From: Pseudorasbora parva
Lineage: Eukaryota > Chordata > Actinopteri > Cypriniformes > Gobionidae
Assembly: GCF_024679245.1 (NCBI RefSeq)
Contig: NC_090175.1
Span: 53,920,862 to 53,984,861 of the forward strand
Direction of reading: 5' to 3'
DNA: 64,000 bases
Under the pieces are notes generated by a model. That model was not told where the DNA came from. It did not search any database and saw nothing but the letters and a program-made list of their open reading frames with translations. Shown here piece by piece: positions 1 to 13,717 of the stretch; within the stretch, counting starts at the first letter, position 1, and every line of letters begins with the position of its first letter. A program made the position numbers and the translations under genes.

Positions 1-1309
1 GAATTCACCAAACAGTAGTGCCACTTTAGCACGTGGTATTTCAGCGAAACCCCGCAAAAATTACCTGTAGTCCCAGTTTAAGTGGGTGCTAAATGTGCCA
101 TGAGATTGCTGGGTTTTTAAATGAAACCCAAACATGCACCATTTCAATGTTGCTCATTATGAAATGTGCTAAATTGGATTCACGTTGTTGTAAAGTTAAT
201 AATGAAGATTTGTATGGCCAGTAAGATGTATACATATTTTTCAACAAGGATGCTTTTAACTGATAACTGACAGTAAAGTCATTTATAATGTAATGCAAAA
301 TTTCAGATTACAGAAATAAATACAATTTTGATATATACGAAAATTAAAATAAAAAGAAATATTTTTTTCACAATATTGTGGGGGGGGGGGTGTTACTAAA
401 CTTTTGGGGGCCAAATGTCCTCGCTTATTAAGTGAAATATAATGATGATGACTGACTTGTGAGGACATTTTACTAGTTCTCATTAGTCAAGGCTTATAAA
501 TTGCTAAATTGCTCAAAACCTATTTTTATTTAAATCTAGTGTTTCTGTGATGGGTATGTTTCGGGGTAAGGGTTGGGCTAGGCCGTAGATTAGAAAACAT
601 GATTAACCTGATATAGAATCCATAGAAGTCTATGCAATATCCTCGTTAATATACTGAAACAAATGTGTGTTATGGTCCCCAATAAATCACACAAAAGTCT
701 TCACAAGGATGGCAATGGATATTGTTGGTCCCCATTCAGAAACCAGTTTATAAATCATAATATGTGGTGTTTCAGATATAATAGGCTAATAACACCCAAA
801 TAAAAAAAATAAAAACTGAAATGTTTGTATACAACTCAGTTGCACATATAAGGTTATTTTCACTAATATAATCAATTTATTCAAGCATACATATATAATT
901 AACAGTACGCCAACTCCTCTCTAGTATTTCTTTATTGCTAACTAACAAACTGTGAAGATTGGGTGAGTTTACTGAGGCAGACTAAAGACAATGTTAAATG
1001 ACCTATCGTTTACCAGATGTTTTACTGGCGTCTTTCTGCGGTTGAAACACTTATTTAGTGATTCCATGAGTCATGGTTTGGATTTTTGGAGTTGTACTGT
1101 ATCTTTAATCATTGCAGTAAGATACGTTTTTCCACAATCTTTTAATTGACAGGATACCATTGTACCGATTGTACAACTACACACTTAAGCAGCTTAAGGT
1201 CTGCAGATGTGTTTGTTTGTTTTTCATGTTTTCAAAAGTAAGTTGATAAGGTAGAAACAAGTGGTTTTTCACACTGTGAAAGAGTTGGCATCATGGAACT
1301 TTAACAAGA
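1..1309. other. AT-rich region without recognisable gene
   Basis: No supported gene. It holds a run of eleven G (about 380-390) and decayed repeat-like text around 416-475 and 590-720 with the wording 'cctcacaagg/gtcctc', which resembles the stretch near 59640-59710. Open frames here are short and look random. Confidence 0.5.
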
Positions 1310-1545
1310 GCAGGAAAAAAAGGAACAATTTCCCTCGTACTCAAAGGAATACTGTCATTATTTACTCACCGCAATGTCATTCCAATCCTGCATGGCCACT
1401 TTTGACACATGATTAATGTCTTTCATTATATGGAATTCATCAATGTAATTATAATATTGAGTAAGGAATGTCATATGAAGTAGTAACATGAAGGTGATTA
1501 TATAGTAACAGAATTTCAATAAAAAAAAACTGACATGATTTCAAA
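1310..1545. repeat. Fragment of a dispersed fish repeat (TTTACTCACC type)
   Basis: Contains 'atttactcaccgcaatgtc' followed by 'attccaatcctgcatgg'. The same wording (ttactcaccctca + gtcat) recurs at 3063, 26907 and 44050 and inverted at 5550, so it belongs to a dispersed family. Such wording is common in non-autonomous DNA elements of fish. The boundaries are not defined. Confidence 0.35.
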
Positions 1546-2670
1546 ACTGACCACTTTTATTTCTTAACAGCACACAATTGTGTTCTTAAGTCACTTCACT
1601 CTAGACCCATCATTTATAGCAAAAAGTGCTTTTCACGGCTTCCGTATCTGTCAATTCCTGACACATAAAATCATGTCCTAACCATTTACTTTACTTTTTT
1701 TTTTTTTTCTTGCTAAACATCCCATCATCCCACTCTTTCCTATGTGGTAACATAGAGTTAAGTTAATTTGTGAATACCCTGTCATGTTGACTTCAAGAAC
1801 TTTGTTACAATTACCAAAAAGAGGAGGTCATTTAATAATCTACACCTCCTTTAATAAACACAGACCATTTTCTCACGGAAGAACAGCTCATTTGCCAAGA
1901 TATGCATGAACAGGAAGCTATCTTGTAATTAATTAACAAAAAATAGATGTCGTTCTCAGTGTAATTATTGACAACCTTATGATGAGTACTTGAAATGCAT
2001 GGCTGACTTCAACAGTAATATGGGTCTAACAGATCTCAACAGGGGTTCCTGAACTAGATGTAGGTTGTTTTTTAATCTAGTTGCTAGGTGGGTGTCATCT
2101 GTGGTATAACCAGGCTCATGCTGGGTGTATCCGTGATGGGTAGTGCACTTAAGTTGAAGAGCGAGATTGATCGAGTCATTACCTGCTACATGACATATTC
2201 AAGTCAGATAATGTCTCAGATTGAAAAGCCTCTCAAAGACTGCAATCAGAGATGTTATTAGAGCCAAGAAGACATGTGATATACAGTATATGGACAAGTT
2301 GCCAGGTTAGGCTATTTTTGTAGTATGCTACCATTTCAACCCTATTACCTTCACATAATTTATTTACATATAATTTCTGGAACCAATTTAGAGTGCATAA
2401 TATGATTTGTGGTCATTTCTTCATTGAAACCTAGAGAGGGAGGGTAAAAGGCGAATTGGATGCTACAGTGCTGTAGGCGTTTGCCAGAGTGTTGCTATGG
2501 GCATCTGGATGGTTGCTACACTCTGTCTGCTGTGAGCACTGTAAACACCCACTGATATGATTGGCTGACTGTAAGCATTACATGTGGAACCCTATCGAAT
2601 GCTTTATCTAAATTTTAACTATTATAGCTGTTTAGATTAACAAATCATAAAAAGTGTTGATTAAAGCATA
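1546..2670. other. Unassigned non-coding stretch
   Basis: AT-rich, with a T-run near 1697-1708. I see no gene, no terminal repeats and no RNA gene. Confidence 0.4.
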
Positions 2671-2870
2671 TTATTACACGGCTTTGTGAAATACTTGATT
2701 CTGATTGGTCAATCACACATTCCAGCAGTATGTTATGTAAGGGATAATGTACATCCAGCTGGTTGTTATTGCAGAACAAACCCAGACAGAGATCAGGACT
2801 TGTGTCACTCTGAAGGGGTTTATTTTGAAATAAAAACCAGCTGGATGTAAATTATTACACGGCTACTTGT
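2671..2870. repeat. Palindromic repeat element with TTATTACACGGCT ends
   Basis: The 13-mer ttattacacggct occurs at 2671-2683 and again at 2852-2864. Inside, 'gtacatccagctggtt' (about 2750) is answered by its complement 'aaccagctggatgta' (about 2835-2849), so the centre can fold back. The segment after it (aaattagacacaaaatattgtct...) reappears in direct orientation at about 26740-26800, and 'gtgaaatacttgattctgat' reappears inverted near 27340. This marks one non-autonomous DNA transposon family present at two places. Confidence 0.55.
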
Positions 2871-3713
2871 CTCAGGTAAATTAGACACAAAATATTGTCT
2901 TGAATTTAAACATTTTATTAGCTCTTACGCAAAGCTTCTGTGAAGAAAAACTGTTCCAGACTGCTAAGCCTTTAACTATAGCTGACGATTTGTTAAATGG
3001 GCTATATGTTGAAAATGAATGCTAAATGGGTCAGTTGACTCAAAAATTAAACTAAGCCCATGATTTACTCACCCTCAATTCATCATATGTGTATATATAA
3101 TTCCTGTTTCAGACTAATACAATTGGAGTTATATTTAAAAAGTCCTGGCTACGTAATCCAAGCAGTTCGTGAAGCTCCAAAAATGCAGCTGTCCATCAAA
3201 AGACAGGCTCCACACGCATAAGAGCGTGCATCATCATCTAAGCGTCGTGCCAGCCACAACTTAGCGTCACGCCTGCCTCAAGATCTCTCACTGTTTCACA
3301 GCTCCTTAGACTCAGAACGAAGCAGGAGAGCAACAGACTGTGCAATCATGGACTTATTTACCACGTTAACTTATATTTTACAGCTCTATTTTTGTTTGTA
3401 GTAAGAGCGTGCATCATGTCATCTAAGCATTGTGCCTGCCACAACTTAGCGTCGAGCCTGCCTCGAGGTCCCTCACTGTTTTACAGCTGCCTAGACCCAG
3501 ATGGAGAGCAACAGACAGTGCAATCATTACCTTATTTTTCTTTTTTGCTACCTTACCGTATTTAATCCACTCATATTTGTCTGGAGCGGGAGTTTGATCA
3601 CCTGCGTCATGTCGTGCCTGGCTGGCTGGCAACTGGCAAATTCTAAATATTGTTCCTCTCTATTTTATTATTTTTGATTAAAAATGCTGTCAATTCCACA
3701 GTCTTGTGTATAT

Positions 3714-3822
3714 TTAATAAAATAAAATAAAATAAAATAAAATAAAATAAAAGTAATATAATATAATATAATATAATATAATATAATATAATATAATATA
3801 ATATAATATAATATAATATAAT
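3714..3822. repeat. Pentanucleotide microsatellites (AAAAT)n and (AATAT)n
   Basis: An AAAAT array at 3714-3752 is followed directly by an AATAT array to about 3822, with imperfect copies after it. This is a simple-sequence repeat. Confidence 0.9.
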
Positions 3823-3866
3823 TAATATAAATAATATAAAATAAGTTGCGACTGGTACGATGCTTA

Positions 3867-4467
3867 TGCCTGGTTCAGACTACACAATATTAGCCCGAAT
3901 TTGGCACGATCTGTTTGACCTAAGGCGTCGTAGGGATTCGTAAACGATAATGGACGTCGGGATGCAAGAATCGAAAAATAAGAAAAAATGCTGGCGAACG
4001 ATAGCGGAAGCCCTTCAGGAAACCCGTGAGTAACGTTACTGGAATGTAAGCTTAAAAGATGTTTTACAAAAACGTTGTGTTGGCAAGCTTTTACTACTGG
4101 CTAATAACTAATATAAAAAGAACAATATTTTACCTCAAGTTCTCTTTGGAGGATTGACAGCCCATAATGTCCTCTTCCAGCAAGCCAGGAACATGTTCTT
4201 TGTTGGGTTTTCTTTTTCTTTTTGCGCTTTTTTAAACATAAAACAGCCAAAACACGCTGCTTCAGACATCGTTTGTTTACGCTCTTGTTTCTTAAAGTCA
4301 ATGACATCACGCACGTCGTGACAACAAGCGATGATTGGTTGAGTAGCAACATGTAGTCTGACATGTTTCTAGTCCAGGACACGACAAGATTTTGGGAGTT
4401 AAAATCGCGTAATCTGACACGTTAACTATCATAACAGACAAAAATATCTTGTAGTCTGAACCAGGCA
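3867..4467. mobile_element. PIF/Harbinger-like non-autonomous element with TTA target duplication
   Basis: The left end TGCCTGGTTCAGACTACA (3867 on) is mirrored by TGTAGTCTGAACCAGGCA with one mismatch (4449-4467). The element is flanked on both sides by TTA (3864-3866 and 4468-4470), which fits the 3-bp TWA target duplication known for the PIF/Harbinger superfamily. It is 601 bp long and the interior holds no transposase. Assignment to that superfamily is inferred only from the duplication length and the TIR arrangement. Confidence 0.6.
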
Positions 4468-5601
4468 TTAGATGATGACACACTCTTTTATGAATAAAAA
4501 TAGCCAAATAAAATATTAAAGTGGTAAATAGGTCCATGATTGCACAATGTGTTGCTCTCCTGCATCGTTCTAAATTAAGGAGCTGTGAAACAGTGAGAGA
4601 TCTGGATCGAGGCAGGAGAGAGGCGCGCTCTTACTACAAACAAAAATAGTGCTAGTTTAACGTGGTAAATAAGTCCATGATTGCGCTGTCTGTTGCTCTC
4701 CTGGATCTATTTGGGTCTAGGTGGAGATCCACTTGTCGTGCAACACTTTATTCCTATGTGTGACGTCAAGCGACTTTAACGCGCCCGCACAGCATTCCGG
4801 GACGGCAGCGTTGCATTTGAACCGATTTGAACGCACAAATGAGGGGAAGCGTTACAACATCATGCTTCAGTCGTGTCGCAAAAGTGGATCTCCACGGTGA
4901 GAGATCGCAAGGCAGGCGCAACGCTTACCTACAGGTGATGGGATGCACGCTCCATTACAGACAATTAAGTTGATTAAAATACATGGTCAGGTCGCAAATA
5001 AGTAAAATAAGGACGATGGCACTACTGTATGTTGCTTTCGTACATCAATCGCAGCTGCTGAACAGTGAAAAATGGCAGCTAGGCGAAATGCGTTTGATTA
5101 GTGGTGAATATTGACTTATTGTGCATACCGTAGATGCTCTCACATACTGTAGTTTGTGTAAAAACAGCGGAATTGCATATTGGCTGCATCCGAAAACCTA
5201 GGCAGCTGGCCTCGCTGCCTAATCAGACAATGGCTTGGCAGCGTTTTGTGCACAAAGGCACCTCACGAAACTAATTTCAGACTGACTTCTAAGGCAGTGT
5301 AACAGGTTAATAATCTACAGCTAAAAAGAGCGAGCTTTGGTAAGAACTATTTAATTACTACTACACTAATTTCTCGCTAGAAATGACATCAGAAATGGAA
5401 AATATTGGTAAAAACGTACATTTACACACATTGAACAGCAAATGCAACTTTCGGAAGCCCGAAACGTTACGTTAGCCTGGACTTTTTAAATATAACTCCG
5501 ATTGTATTCGTCTGAAAGAAGAATATCATATACACCTATGATGACTCAAGGGTGAGTAAATCGTGGGCTTAGTTTCATTTTTTTGGGTGAACTAACCCTT
5601 A

Positions 5602-7420
5602 ATTGTCAACATATATTCTCTATATAATTTAATCACAATTTAAATAAGAGGTTATTTTCATGCCACTAAGTGAAACAATGTGAAGTTGAGTGTTTGGTCG
5701 ATGGTTTGATTCACTGATGCAACCAGTTTTGAAATATGTAGAACAAAGAAAATCTATTTGAATTTGAATAGTTACACATCAGACAACACTGGTCACAGAT
5801 TAGAATTAACACGGTTACTTGAATGTTTGTGGCATTGCTGACAGATCCATATTATAAAAGTCTGTCTGCAAAGTCTGTGCCAAGATTGCAGCTGGATTAT
5901 AAAATCAGCAACAATGAAAAACTGAATACAATCACATATTTTTATATACTGCTCAAGAAACAGTTCTTATTGTTATCAATAATGGAAAATGCTTCATATG
6001 TTTAAAAAATAGAATGTTTTATTGAAAAGTTTATTCTATTCACACTATTCTATTCTATTCATAAATTTGAACTGTCATGTATGAGAGGAAACCAGAGTTT
6101 CTGATTCTGATTGGTTGTTACATTCAAAATGTTGGCCTTATAATCATTGATTATTATGTTGCCTGGCAACCATAAACAGCCTAGGCTAAAGAATATCACA
6201 TGGTGTAAAAACAGTTTATCATGAATGTTACTCCTCACCATTGGTGTCCTTTATCATTTCCTTAATGTCTAACAGTCCATAATCATGGTAAAATCGTTAC
6301 AAGATGCCTCTCATGGCTTATTGCTTTGTTCAAAAAAACAAGCAAACATTAAAATAAATAAAATAAAATATAAAATAAAATAATTGAAATGAAGGGTCTC
6401 ATAACATAAATACATTTATTTTTTGCTGCAGTTTTTGACGCCAAAATCTTGAGCTGAAGCGATGGATGCTGCTGTTATTGCAAGACTATTAAAAAGAGCA
6501 GTATTACTTCCGCTGCTTTAATCTGTTGTTTCCGTACACACACATGCATACTCTAAAGGGGCTTTTTAATTGGGTTAGCACAGAAGGTGCTGTCAGATTA
6601 ACCACATGTAGAGAAATATAAAAGTGAGATTTTGACTGGTCACACTTCTGGCAGGGAATCTGATTGCCTCTGACAGCCTGTTTTGAATAATTCTATTACA
6701 AGATGATAAAGAGAAGGCAATGCTTAGATCAAGTCATGTCAGAGGAGCAAATATCTCATTGAACAGCACACGATAACTAAAGCCGAACACGTTTTTAATG
6801 GCCATGTAGTTAAATGAGGTATAATCACGTGGCACAGCGGTTTTCAAGCAACAAACCTGCAATCTGAGCTTCTCCGATGCAATCAAGATGCTTTATTTGA
6901 TAAGGAAAGCCATTTTAATGCCCTCTGCATTTAGGGTACCTAAACCAAAGCTAGGGATAAATATAGAGAGCTGTTTAGAAGTGAAAACCTGTACTTTGGA
7001 GGGATGGCGTAAAGGTTCTCCAGGGTTGCAAGGGTGTTATTAAGAGCTCCATCTTTCTTTAAACGTTTTTGTGGAAATATAGGTTTTATGCAAGTTATAC
7101 AGTAGTGAAATGTCAGATGAGGCTCTCTACATTTGGGTTATTCATGGAGCCCTTGCTAACTGTTCTTGTGGCAGAATACCAAATTACACAGTCAGATTTA
7201 GTTACAAAACCAACCTGAGAGAATTACATTATAAATGATTATACTGTACTTTAAATTATGTATCATTTGATATGAGTGAACTGTCACAGCTGTCGCCGCT
7301 GCTCTGTTATCGTTAGGTAAAATGGTTATTAGTCTTGGTTACAGGGTTAGTGATTTTAACAAACCCCTAACACAAAGTATTAATCTTCTGTGTGTAACTG
7401 TGTGTGTTTATATGTGTCTC
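5602..7420. other. Unassigned non-coding stretch with a unique-looking segment
   Basis: No gene is supported. A short (AAATA)-type run lies at about 6348-6383. The part at 6640-6960 is compositionally balanced, not repeated in the window and free of terminal repeats; it could be conserved non-coding DNA, but nothing in the sequence alone shows it. Confidence 0.35.
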
Positions 7421-7482
7421 ATCCATCCATCCATCCATCCATCCATCCATCCATCCATCCATCCATCCATCCATCCATCCAT
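7421..7482. repeat. (ATCC)n tetranucleotide microsatellite
   Basis: About fifteen uninterrupted copies of atcc. Confidence 0.95.
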
Positions 7483-8203
7483 CGCCTTAAGAACTAAAAA
7501 TGGGTTATTTTTAGAGTATTTTTTAAAGAACATGTCAGTCATATATCTGAATTAACACAAAAGCTATAAATATAACATTTTTAACACTAATGAGTTTATC
7601 GGATACGTGTGGCTTATCTGGAGGTGGTTACGGAAATATTCTCCCACACAGAACAATGACAAATAATAGCACGTCTTAAAGTATTGATCCTCAACCCACT
7701 TCTGGCGATTGCATTATGAAGAGCATTGCCTGTGACGCAAGGCAAGTGTTTCTGAGTCAGATTGTTATGGTGTAGTAGTTGACTTTCATTTTTTATGTAT
7801 GTGCTCAAGAGACACCTGCAGAATATAGGAACAATTTGCTGTCTGCGAGTCATATTAGGATGTCTGTACTCAGCCCAGAAGCTGTTACGATCCTTTGTGG
7901 ATTGTACATGTGGAATGACCCTTTGCTAAAGCTCAATATTTACAAAACGTCCTATTTTAATGAATTAAACTTTGCAATGATCATTTGTAATAAATTGGGC
8001 TACAATTAAGGAAATTGTTCTTATTTTAGCAGGACTGAAGTATGGGTATTTGCCTTTTTAACCACATAAATTGTAAGTCAGTTTAATAATTTAAGATAAA
8101 TTGACTTTCACAGTACAGTCAACTTCATTATACTTTCAAAATTGAAGGCAGCAACTGAACGTATGGGCCCGAGTGTTTTGAGAGCAATATAGAGTCCCCA
8201 ATT

Positions 8204-8237
8204 CCCCCCCCCCCCCCCCCCCAAAAAAAAAAAAAAA
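8204..8237. repeat. Poly-C / poly-A run
   Basis: A run of about 19 C is followed immediately by about 15 A. Such runs are error-prone in assemblies, so the length is uncertain. Confidence 0.9.
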
Positions 8238-8428
8238 TCCCATTTAATTAATCCTCTTGCCATTCCAAACCTGTTGAATCTTATATTCAACCAACCAAGC
8301 AACCAACATATTTTGTGTTCCACATAAAAAGTCACACAGATTTGGAATAAGAGGATGATTAAATAATGACATTTGTTAAAAATTTGTAGATACAAATAAA
8401 TGCTAGACATTTGCTAAGCAGCCCCTCA

Positions 8429-9604
<1,176 letters not shown>

Positions 9605-10200
9605 GTGCAACCCAGGCTCATTGGAAATACGTGACTCTGCCTACATTTTTGCAACACCCAAAATATGTACCGCCAGGTACGTTTACCTGCACTTTTTGGG
9701 TGAAACGTCCACTGGAGGAGCTAAGTAGTAATATTTTTAAATATAAAATATAAAACCATCATCTCCGCGTGTATGTCTGCGCCATATGATTCCGCCAACC
9801 TGATCTCACAGAATGAATATTTATAGCCTAATTTTATATTTTGGAGCAACTCACTCCACTCCTACCCTAAACCTACCCACTCTCAACAATATAAAACACT
9901 TAACAGGCAAATAAATGTACAGTCACATGTATTTATTGCAAAAACTGACCAAAAAACTGTATAAAAGTATTAACTCATGTTGCATTCCAAGTCTTCTGAA
10001 GTCATACGATATCTTCATGTGAAGAACAGAGTTGATCTTATAATGTTTTAGTCATTGAAATGATGATCGCGCGCCTTTGCGAACAGAACACACACACACA
10101 CACGCACTCGCTCATTCATATTTCTGATTCAAATGATACACAAGGCAAGTGACGTGATCGGTCACAAGACAAACGAGAGCCAATGGCATTTTACAATCAA
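9605..10200 (-). repeat. Partial copy of the 41.0-42.2 kb fold-back family
   Basis: Read on the minus strand this segment repeats the interior of the element at 41034-42200. It shares gaatgcaacatgagttaata, gtcagtttttgcaataaat, gactgtacatttatttgcct and gggtaggtttagggtaggag in the same order. A further match is gagccaatggcattttacaa (about 10178) against the complement at about 41645-41665. The copy has diverged by scattered substitutions. A (CA)n run is at 10089-10102. Confidence 0.65.
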
Positions 10201-10847
10201 AGCTTACAATCACACAACACTTGAATAATGCAATAAACATTCTTTAAAAAACAGACGATGTAACATAACACCAAAATGTACTATTAAGAAACATAATTAT
10301 TTAAACAAAATACCTTTAAATGTGAAGTGTCATATAGAGATTTTTTAGAATGTCATTTTACAGTTTTTTTACTGTAAATTATGTTGATTTGTTGTTTTTT
10401 ACTTAAAAAAATAAATAATGTAACATTTAAAAACATTAACAGTTTTTTTTTTTACTTTAAAATGTAATGAAATGTACAGGTTTTACAGGTAAAATATATT
10501 TTTTGTATTCTTTTTACATTGTTGTATGTGAATTTACTTTGAACTGAAAAATCCCTGGGCACAGGACATATTAAAGAGACAGAGCATGCGTGTTCGTCAA
10601 CTGTCATTATCTAGTATTAACTAAAATATCTGCCTTCCACACAATTCAGTTTGAAGGTCAGTGTGCCTTTCTAGCATCAGGCAGATCACATATCAGTTCT
10701 GCTTTAGAGTCAGGGCATCATATCCTTGTGGAATCGGAATGGCCTTTAGTTAATTATAAAGTTCCGACTCTGTAATGCATCTACCTGTTCCTCCATTTGA
10801 ACTGAGAGCAATCACCGCACCTGTTTAACTGTCTCTCATATATCCAG
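10201..10847. other. Unassigned AT-rich stretch upstream of the candidate exon
   Basis: T-rich and A-rich tracts between 10340 and 10540; no terminal repeats or coding signal. The last 40 bases before 10848 form a moderate polypyrimidine tract. Confidence 0.4.
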
Positions 10848-10951
10848 CAGATGAGTCCAGGGCTATTCTCAGAGATGATTCTGATGAGACCGCATTGTGC
10901 GGGACCGCTGTGAGCACACCTGTGGTGGATCATGAAAGCGATTCTCTACAG
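10848..10951 (+). CDS. Candidate internal exon of an unidentified host gene
   Basis: A polypyrimidine-containing tract (ctgtctctcatatatccag) ends in AG at 10846-10847. A 104-base segment follows and closes with CTACAG, then GTCAGT from 10952, a good match to the GT-purine-AGT donor consensus. One frame (codons from 10850 to 10951) is open for all 34 codons. It begins D-E-S-R-A-I-L-R-D-D-S-D-E-T, continues with A-L-C-G-T-A-V-S-T-P and ends D-H-E-S-D-S-L-Q; the other two + frames close within it. The composition (acidic and Ser/Thr-rich) suggests a flexible cytoplasmic or linker segment. The exon would complete a split codon at its 5' end and end at a codon boundary. No neighbouring exon was recognised with confidence, and I do not recognise the protein family. 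It could also be chance splice-like flanks in non-coding DNA. Confidence 0.42.
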
Positions 10952-12515
10952 GTCAGTCTTGAATAACCACAGATGCAATTCCCATCAGGAAATGATTTCT
11001 TAGAACGCATTTGATCCCATTTGACAGGATTGCAGTACCCATGATAGGAAATCACCGGGAAAGATTGGCTGCACGGCAAATGAAAAGCATCTAAAGTGTA
11101 ACTTTCAGTACCGACGCTTGCCGTCTTGATGCCCTACGCATCATTACTTTATGGTGCACGCGGGTGTCGCGTTCACGTATTTGTTGACCGGGTGGGGTGT
11201 GTGTGTGTGTGTGTGGTGGGAGCACGTGGCATTGTTAACTTTAGTGGTTGTTATGCAGCCATGGACAACTACGTTGATGTATATAGTGTCTATTGGTGTT
11301 AATAGACTGATATATATCAGCTAGGATGATTAATTGAGTAATAGATGGACAGTAATGCTAGGTGTAAGGAAGGACAGTTAGTAAGACCCGAAACTGCAGT
11401 CATCAACGTTCCTCGTTAGCGTGTCCGCCTTCCATAGTGGAAATGTAAATCTGAATCCCATTCGGAGTGGTGTGAGTACAACTGGAGTGGTTACTTACAG
11501 GCATTTTGTAATTATCACTATTTTATTGGCAAATTAGTTGACCTTGCTATTAGGGTTGCGTGATGTACTGTTTAACATCGATATCATGATGTGCGCATCC
11601 ACAATACTAAAATCACAGGATGTGCGATGTGTAGGGATCATAGTTGAACTGTACAGACCAAGCACCATGATTTGAAATGCAAATTAAAAGTTTGAAAGGT
11701 CATCATTTGTATGCATTTTTAGGCCCTGTAAATTTAAACATTCAAACGATTTTAAACCATTCTGTGGAAAACAGCCATGTATCTTTTGCCATGAAAACCT
11801 CAATGCACACGCTCTCTGTGCTCTCTTGCTCTGGACGCTGCGAGTGGGGCTGCAAATCCACCTGTCATTGTGGTTTGGCCTATTAATATCCTTTTACATG
11901 CAAACGGAGCTGACTGGAGCTTCTGAATTTTGTGATCAAAATCAAAATGGTGCCACACCTCCATTTCAAGTCAATGTCAAAATCTACACGCTTGCAGCAG
12001 TGGAGGAAGTACTGAATCTCAAAGTAACCAGAATTTTAAATTTGACCAATTTTAAATTTGACCAATAAATGAAATTAGAACAAGACACAATAGGGTTGTT
12101 ACAAAATTAAATAATTTAAACAGAATAATTACAACTGAATTAGATAATGTTATGAGATTGAACCATCATTAGGTGACGGCAGGTCTTAATTAGTGACTTA
12201 TTGAGTCGATTCGTTCAAACGGCTGATTCGATATACAAACTTCACATTCTGAGTTTCTCTTTGTGAGCGAGGCTGATTTGTTTCTATTTCTCTTCGAGAG
12301 GCTGCGCGAGCCTCAACAGTGCCACTTTGTTACAGTCAGTTATACATTATATAGGCTATTATTATCCACTAATTATCCGGACAAGCCTTAATCTCGAGCC
12401 CTGAATCTGATCAGAAAATGTAAATAAAGATTGTAGAAATGTAGTGGAGTAGAATGTATAATATTTGCTGCAAAATATAGTAAATAATAAAGTAAAAGTC
12501 AAAAGAATGCCCTAC
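10952..12515. other. Unassigned stretch with a (GT)n run and a hAT-like end
   Basis: No gene is supported. A (GT)n run lies at about 11198-11214. At about 11549-11640 the text 'tagggttgcgtgatgtactg' with 'atcgatatcatgatgtgcg' resembles the terminal region of hAT-type elements, but I did not find the opposite end. Confidence 0.35.
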
Positions 12516-12615
12516 TTAAAGGGTTAGTTCATGCAAAAATAAAATGTATGTAATTGTTGACTCACCCCAGTGCCGTTACACAATTGTAAGACCTCTGTTC
12601 ATTTTCAGAACACAG
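12516..12615 (+). repeat. Fragment of the 'AAAGGGTTAGTTCA' dispersed repeat
   Basis: Reads ttaaagggttagttcatgca and then tgactcaccccagtgccg. It matches the ends of the fold-back element at 3.03-5.60 kb (read inverted at 5580-5601) and similar fragments at 17312 and 44008. Confidence 0.5.
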
Positions 12616-12942
12616 TTTAAGATATTTTAGCGCATTTAACTGCGTTAAATCATGTGTCAAGCTGCCAAACTGCTGAAATCACGTGACATTGCAAATCCGA
12701 ATCATGAATCAATCTGCTGATTCATAACCGTTTGAATCTTTATTTAAGGATTGAAAACAAAATCCGTAAGAGAAGACAATGCTGAATGAAGTCATTTTTT
12801 GTTTTTTTTAATCAAAATTTATTTTTTGATGCTTCAAGAGATTCTAATTAACCGCTCCAGGACCATTTTTGGGGGATTTCCACCTGGATTTGGCCTACTC
12901 AAATTGAAAAGCTTCCCATACACACAGGGTTTAAGTGGTTAA

Positions 12943-13713
12943 AGGGTTACTTCAGCGATTTACATATGGATTTGTATCAGTAGAAACCCTGGAGTATATT
13001 CAAATGATCGTGCTCCCCCCTTTTATATCCCCCTGAGACGAGAGATTTATGCATTTTATTTCTGGAAAAATTCCTCTCGTGACGCAAATTGACGATATTT
13101 GCGTCACGAGAGGAATGTTTGCCCAGAGGCTAAAGACTACAGCCAGCAGAGGGAGCCGTTTCCGCATGTTTTCAACTTGTGCATGGGGAATGGAGATCAC
13201 AATCAGAGCTCAGCTCACCTACAGGCATTAATTTAAACGGACGCTAAGCAATGTAAGTGTTTTAACTTCTCAAATTAATTTCTATGAAAGTTAAGCTTCC
13301 AAAGGCATGAACTGCAAACTAGTTGTGAATGTATGCCGCGAATGTGGTACCGATTACATCAGCTCTCATCAGGAGAGCTCATCAACTCATTTATGACGTT
13401 AAATGTAATCTGACTCCTAATCTGAGTCTGCTGTGAGAATCACGATGCAACTCGATCATTATATTGAACACACGTTCAGTATTTAATTGTAGGAACTCAG
13501 TCTCTGTAATCCAGTAGCGGTGGCTTTGGGAATGGCCTCACAGGGCAGCGAAGCATTCTGGGAATTGTAGTCTTTCATCCCCATGAGACAAAAATACATG
13601 TTCTGTCTTTTCTCAGTCTAGAAAGAACCAAATTAAAAAATAATTTCACATTTCTACTACATTGATGACCCAGTTTAAATACAGATTCATCTTCCCAGCA
13701 CTGAAGTACCCCT
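12943..13713. mobile_element. TTAA-flanked non-autonomous DNA element
   Basis: The left end AGGGTTACTTCAGCGATT is mirrored at the right end by GCACTGAAGTACCCCT (read as AGGGGTACTTCAGTGC). Both ends abut TTAA (12939-12942 and 13714-13717). TTAA target duplications are known for piggyBac and Kolobok elements; which one applies here is not decided. No transposase frame is present over its 771 bp. It carries a perfect 20-bp hairpin at 13070-13116. Confidence 0.55.
13070..13116. repeat. Perfect 20-bp hairpin
   Basis: attcctctcgtgacgcaaat at 13070-13089 is the exact reverse complement of 13097-13116, with a 7-base loop. The hairpin lies inside the TTAA-flanked element and is probably part of its sub-terminal or regulatory structure rather than a terminator. 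Confidence 0.9.
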
Positions 13714-13717
13714 TTAA

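Larger units (their letters stand above)
3030..5601. mobile_element. Large fold-back (inverted-repeat) DNA element
   Basis: The ends are inverted copies of about 120 bp. Left (about 3045-3155) reads aaactaagcccatgatttac then tcaccctc and, later, tttaaaaagtcctggctacg. Right (about 5465-5590), read in reverse complement, gives aaactaagcccacgatttac and tttaaaaagtccaggctaac. Second-level inverted arms lie inside: roughly 3235-3560 (ctctcactgtttcacagctc, gagagcaacagac, caatcatggacttattta) against 4540-4920. No transposase frame is present, so it is non-autonomous. The same end sequence occurs as a third copy at 26880-27010. The PIF-like insertion sits near its centre. Confidence 0.65.
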
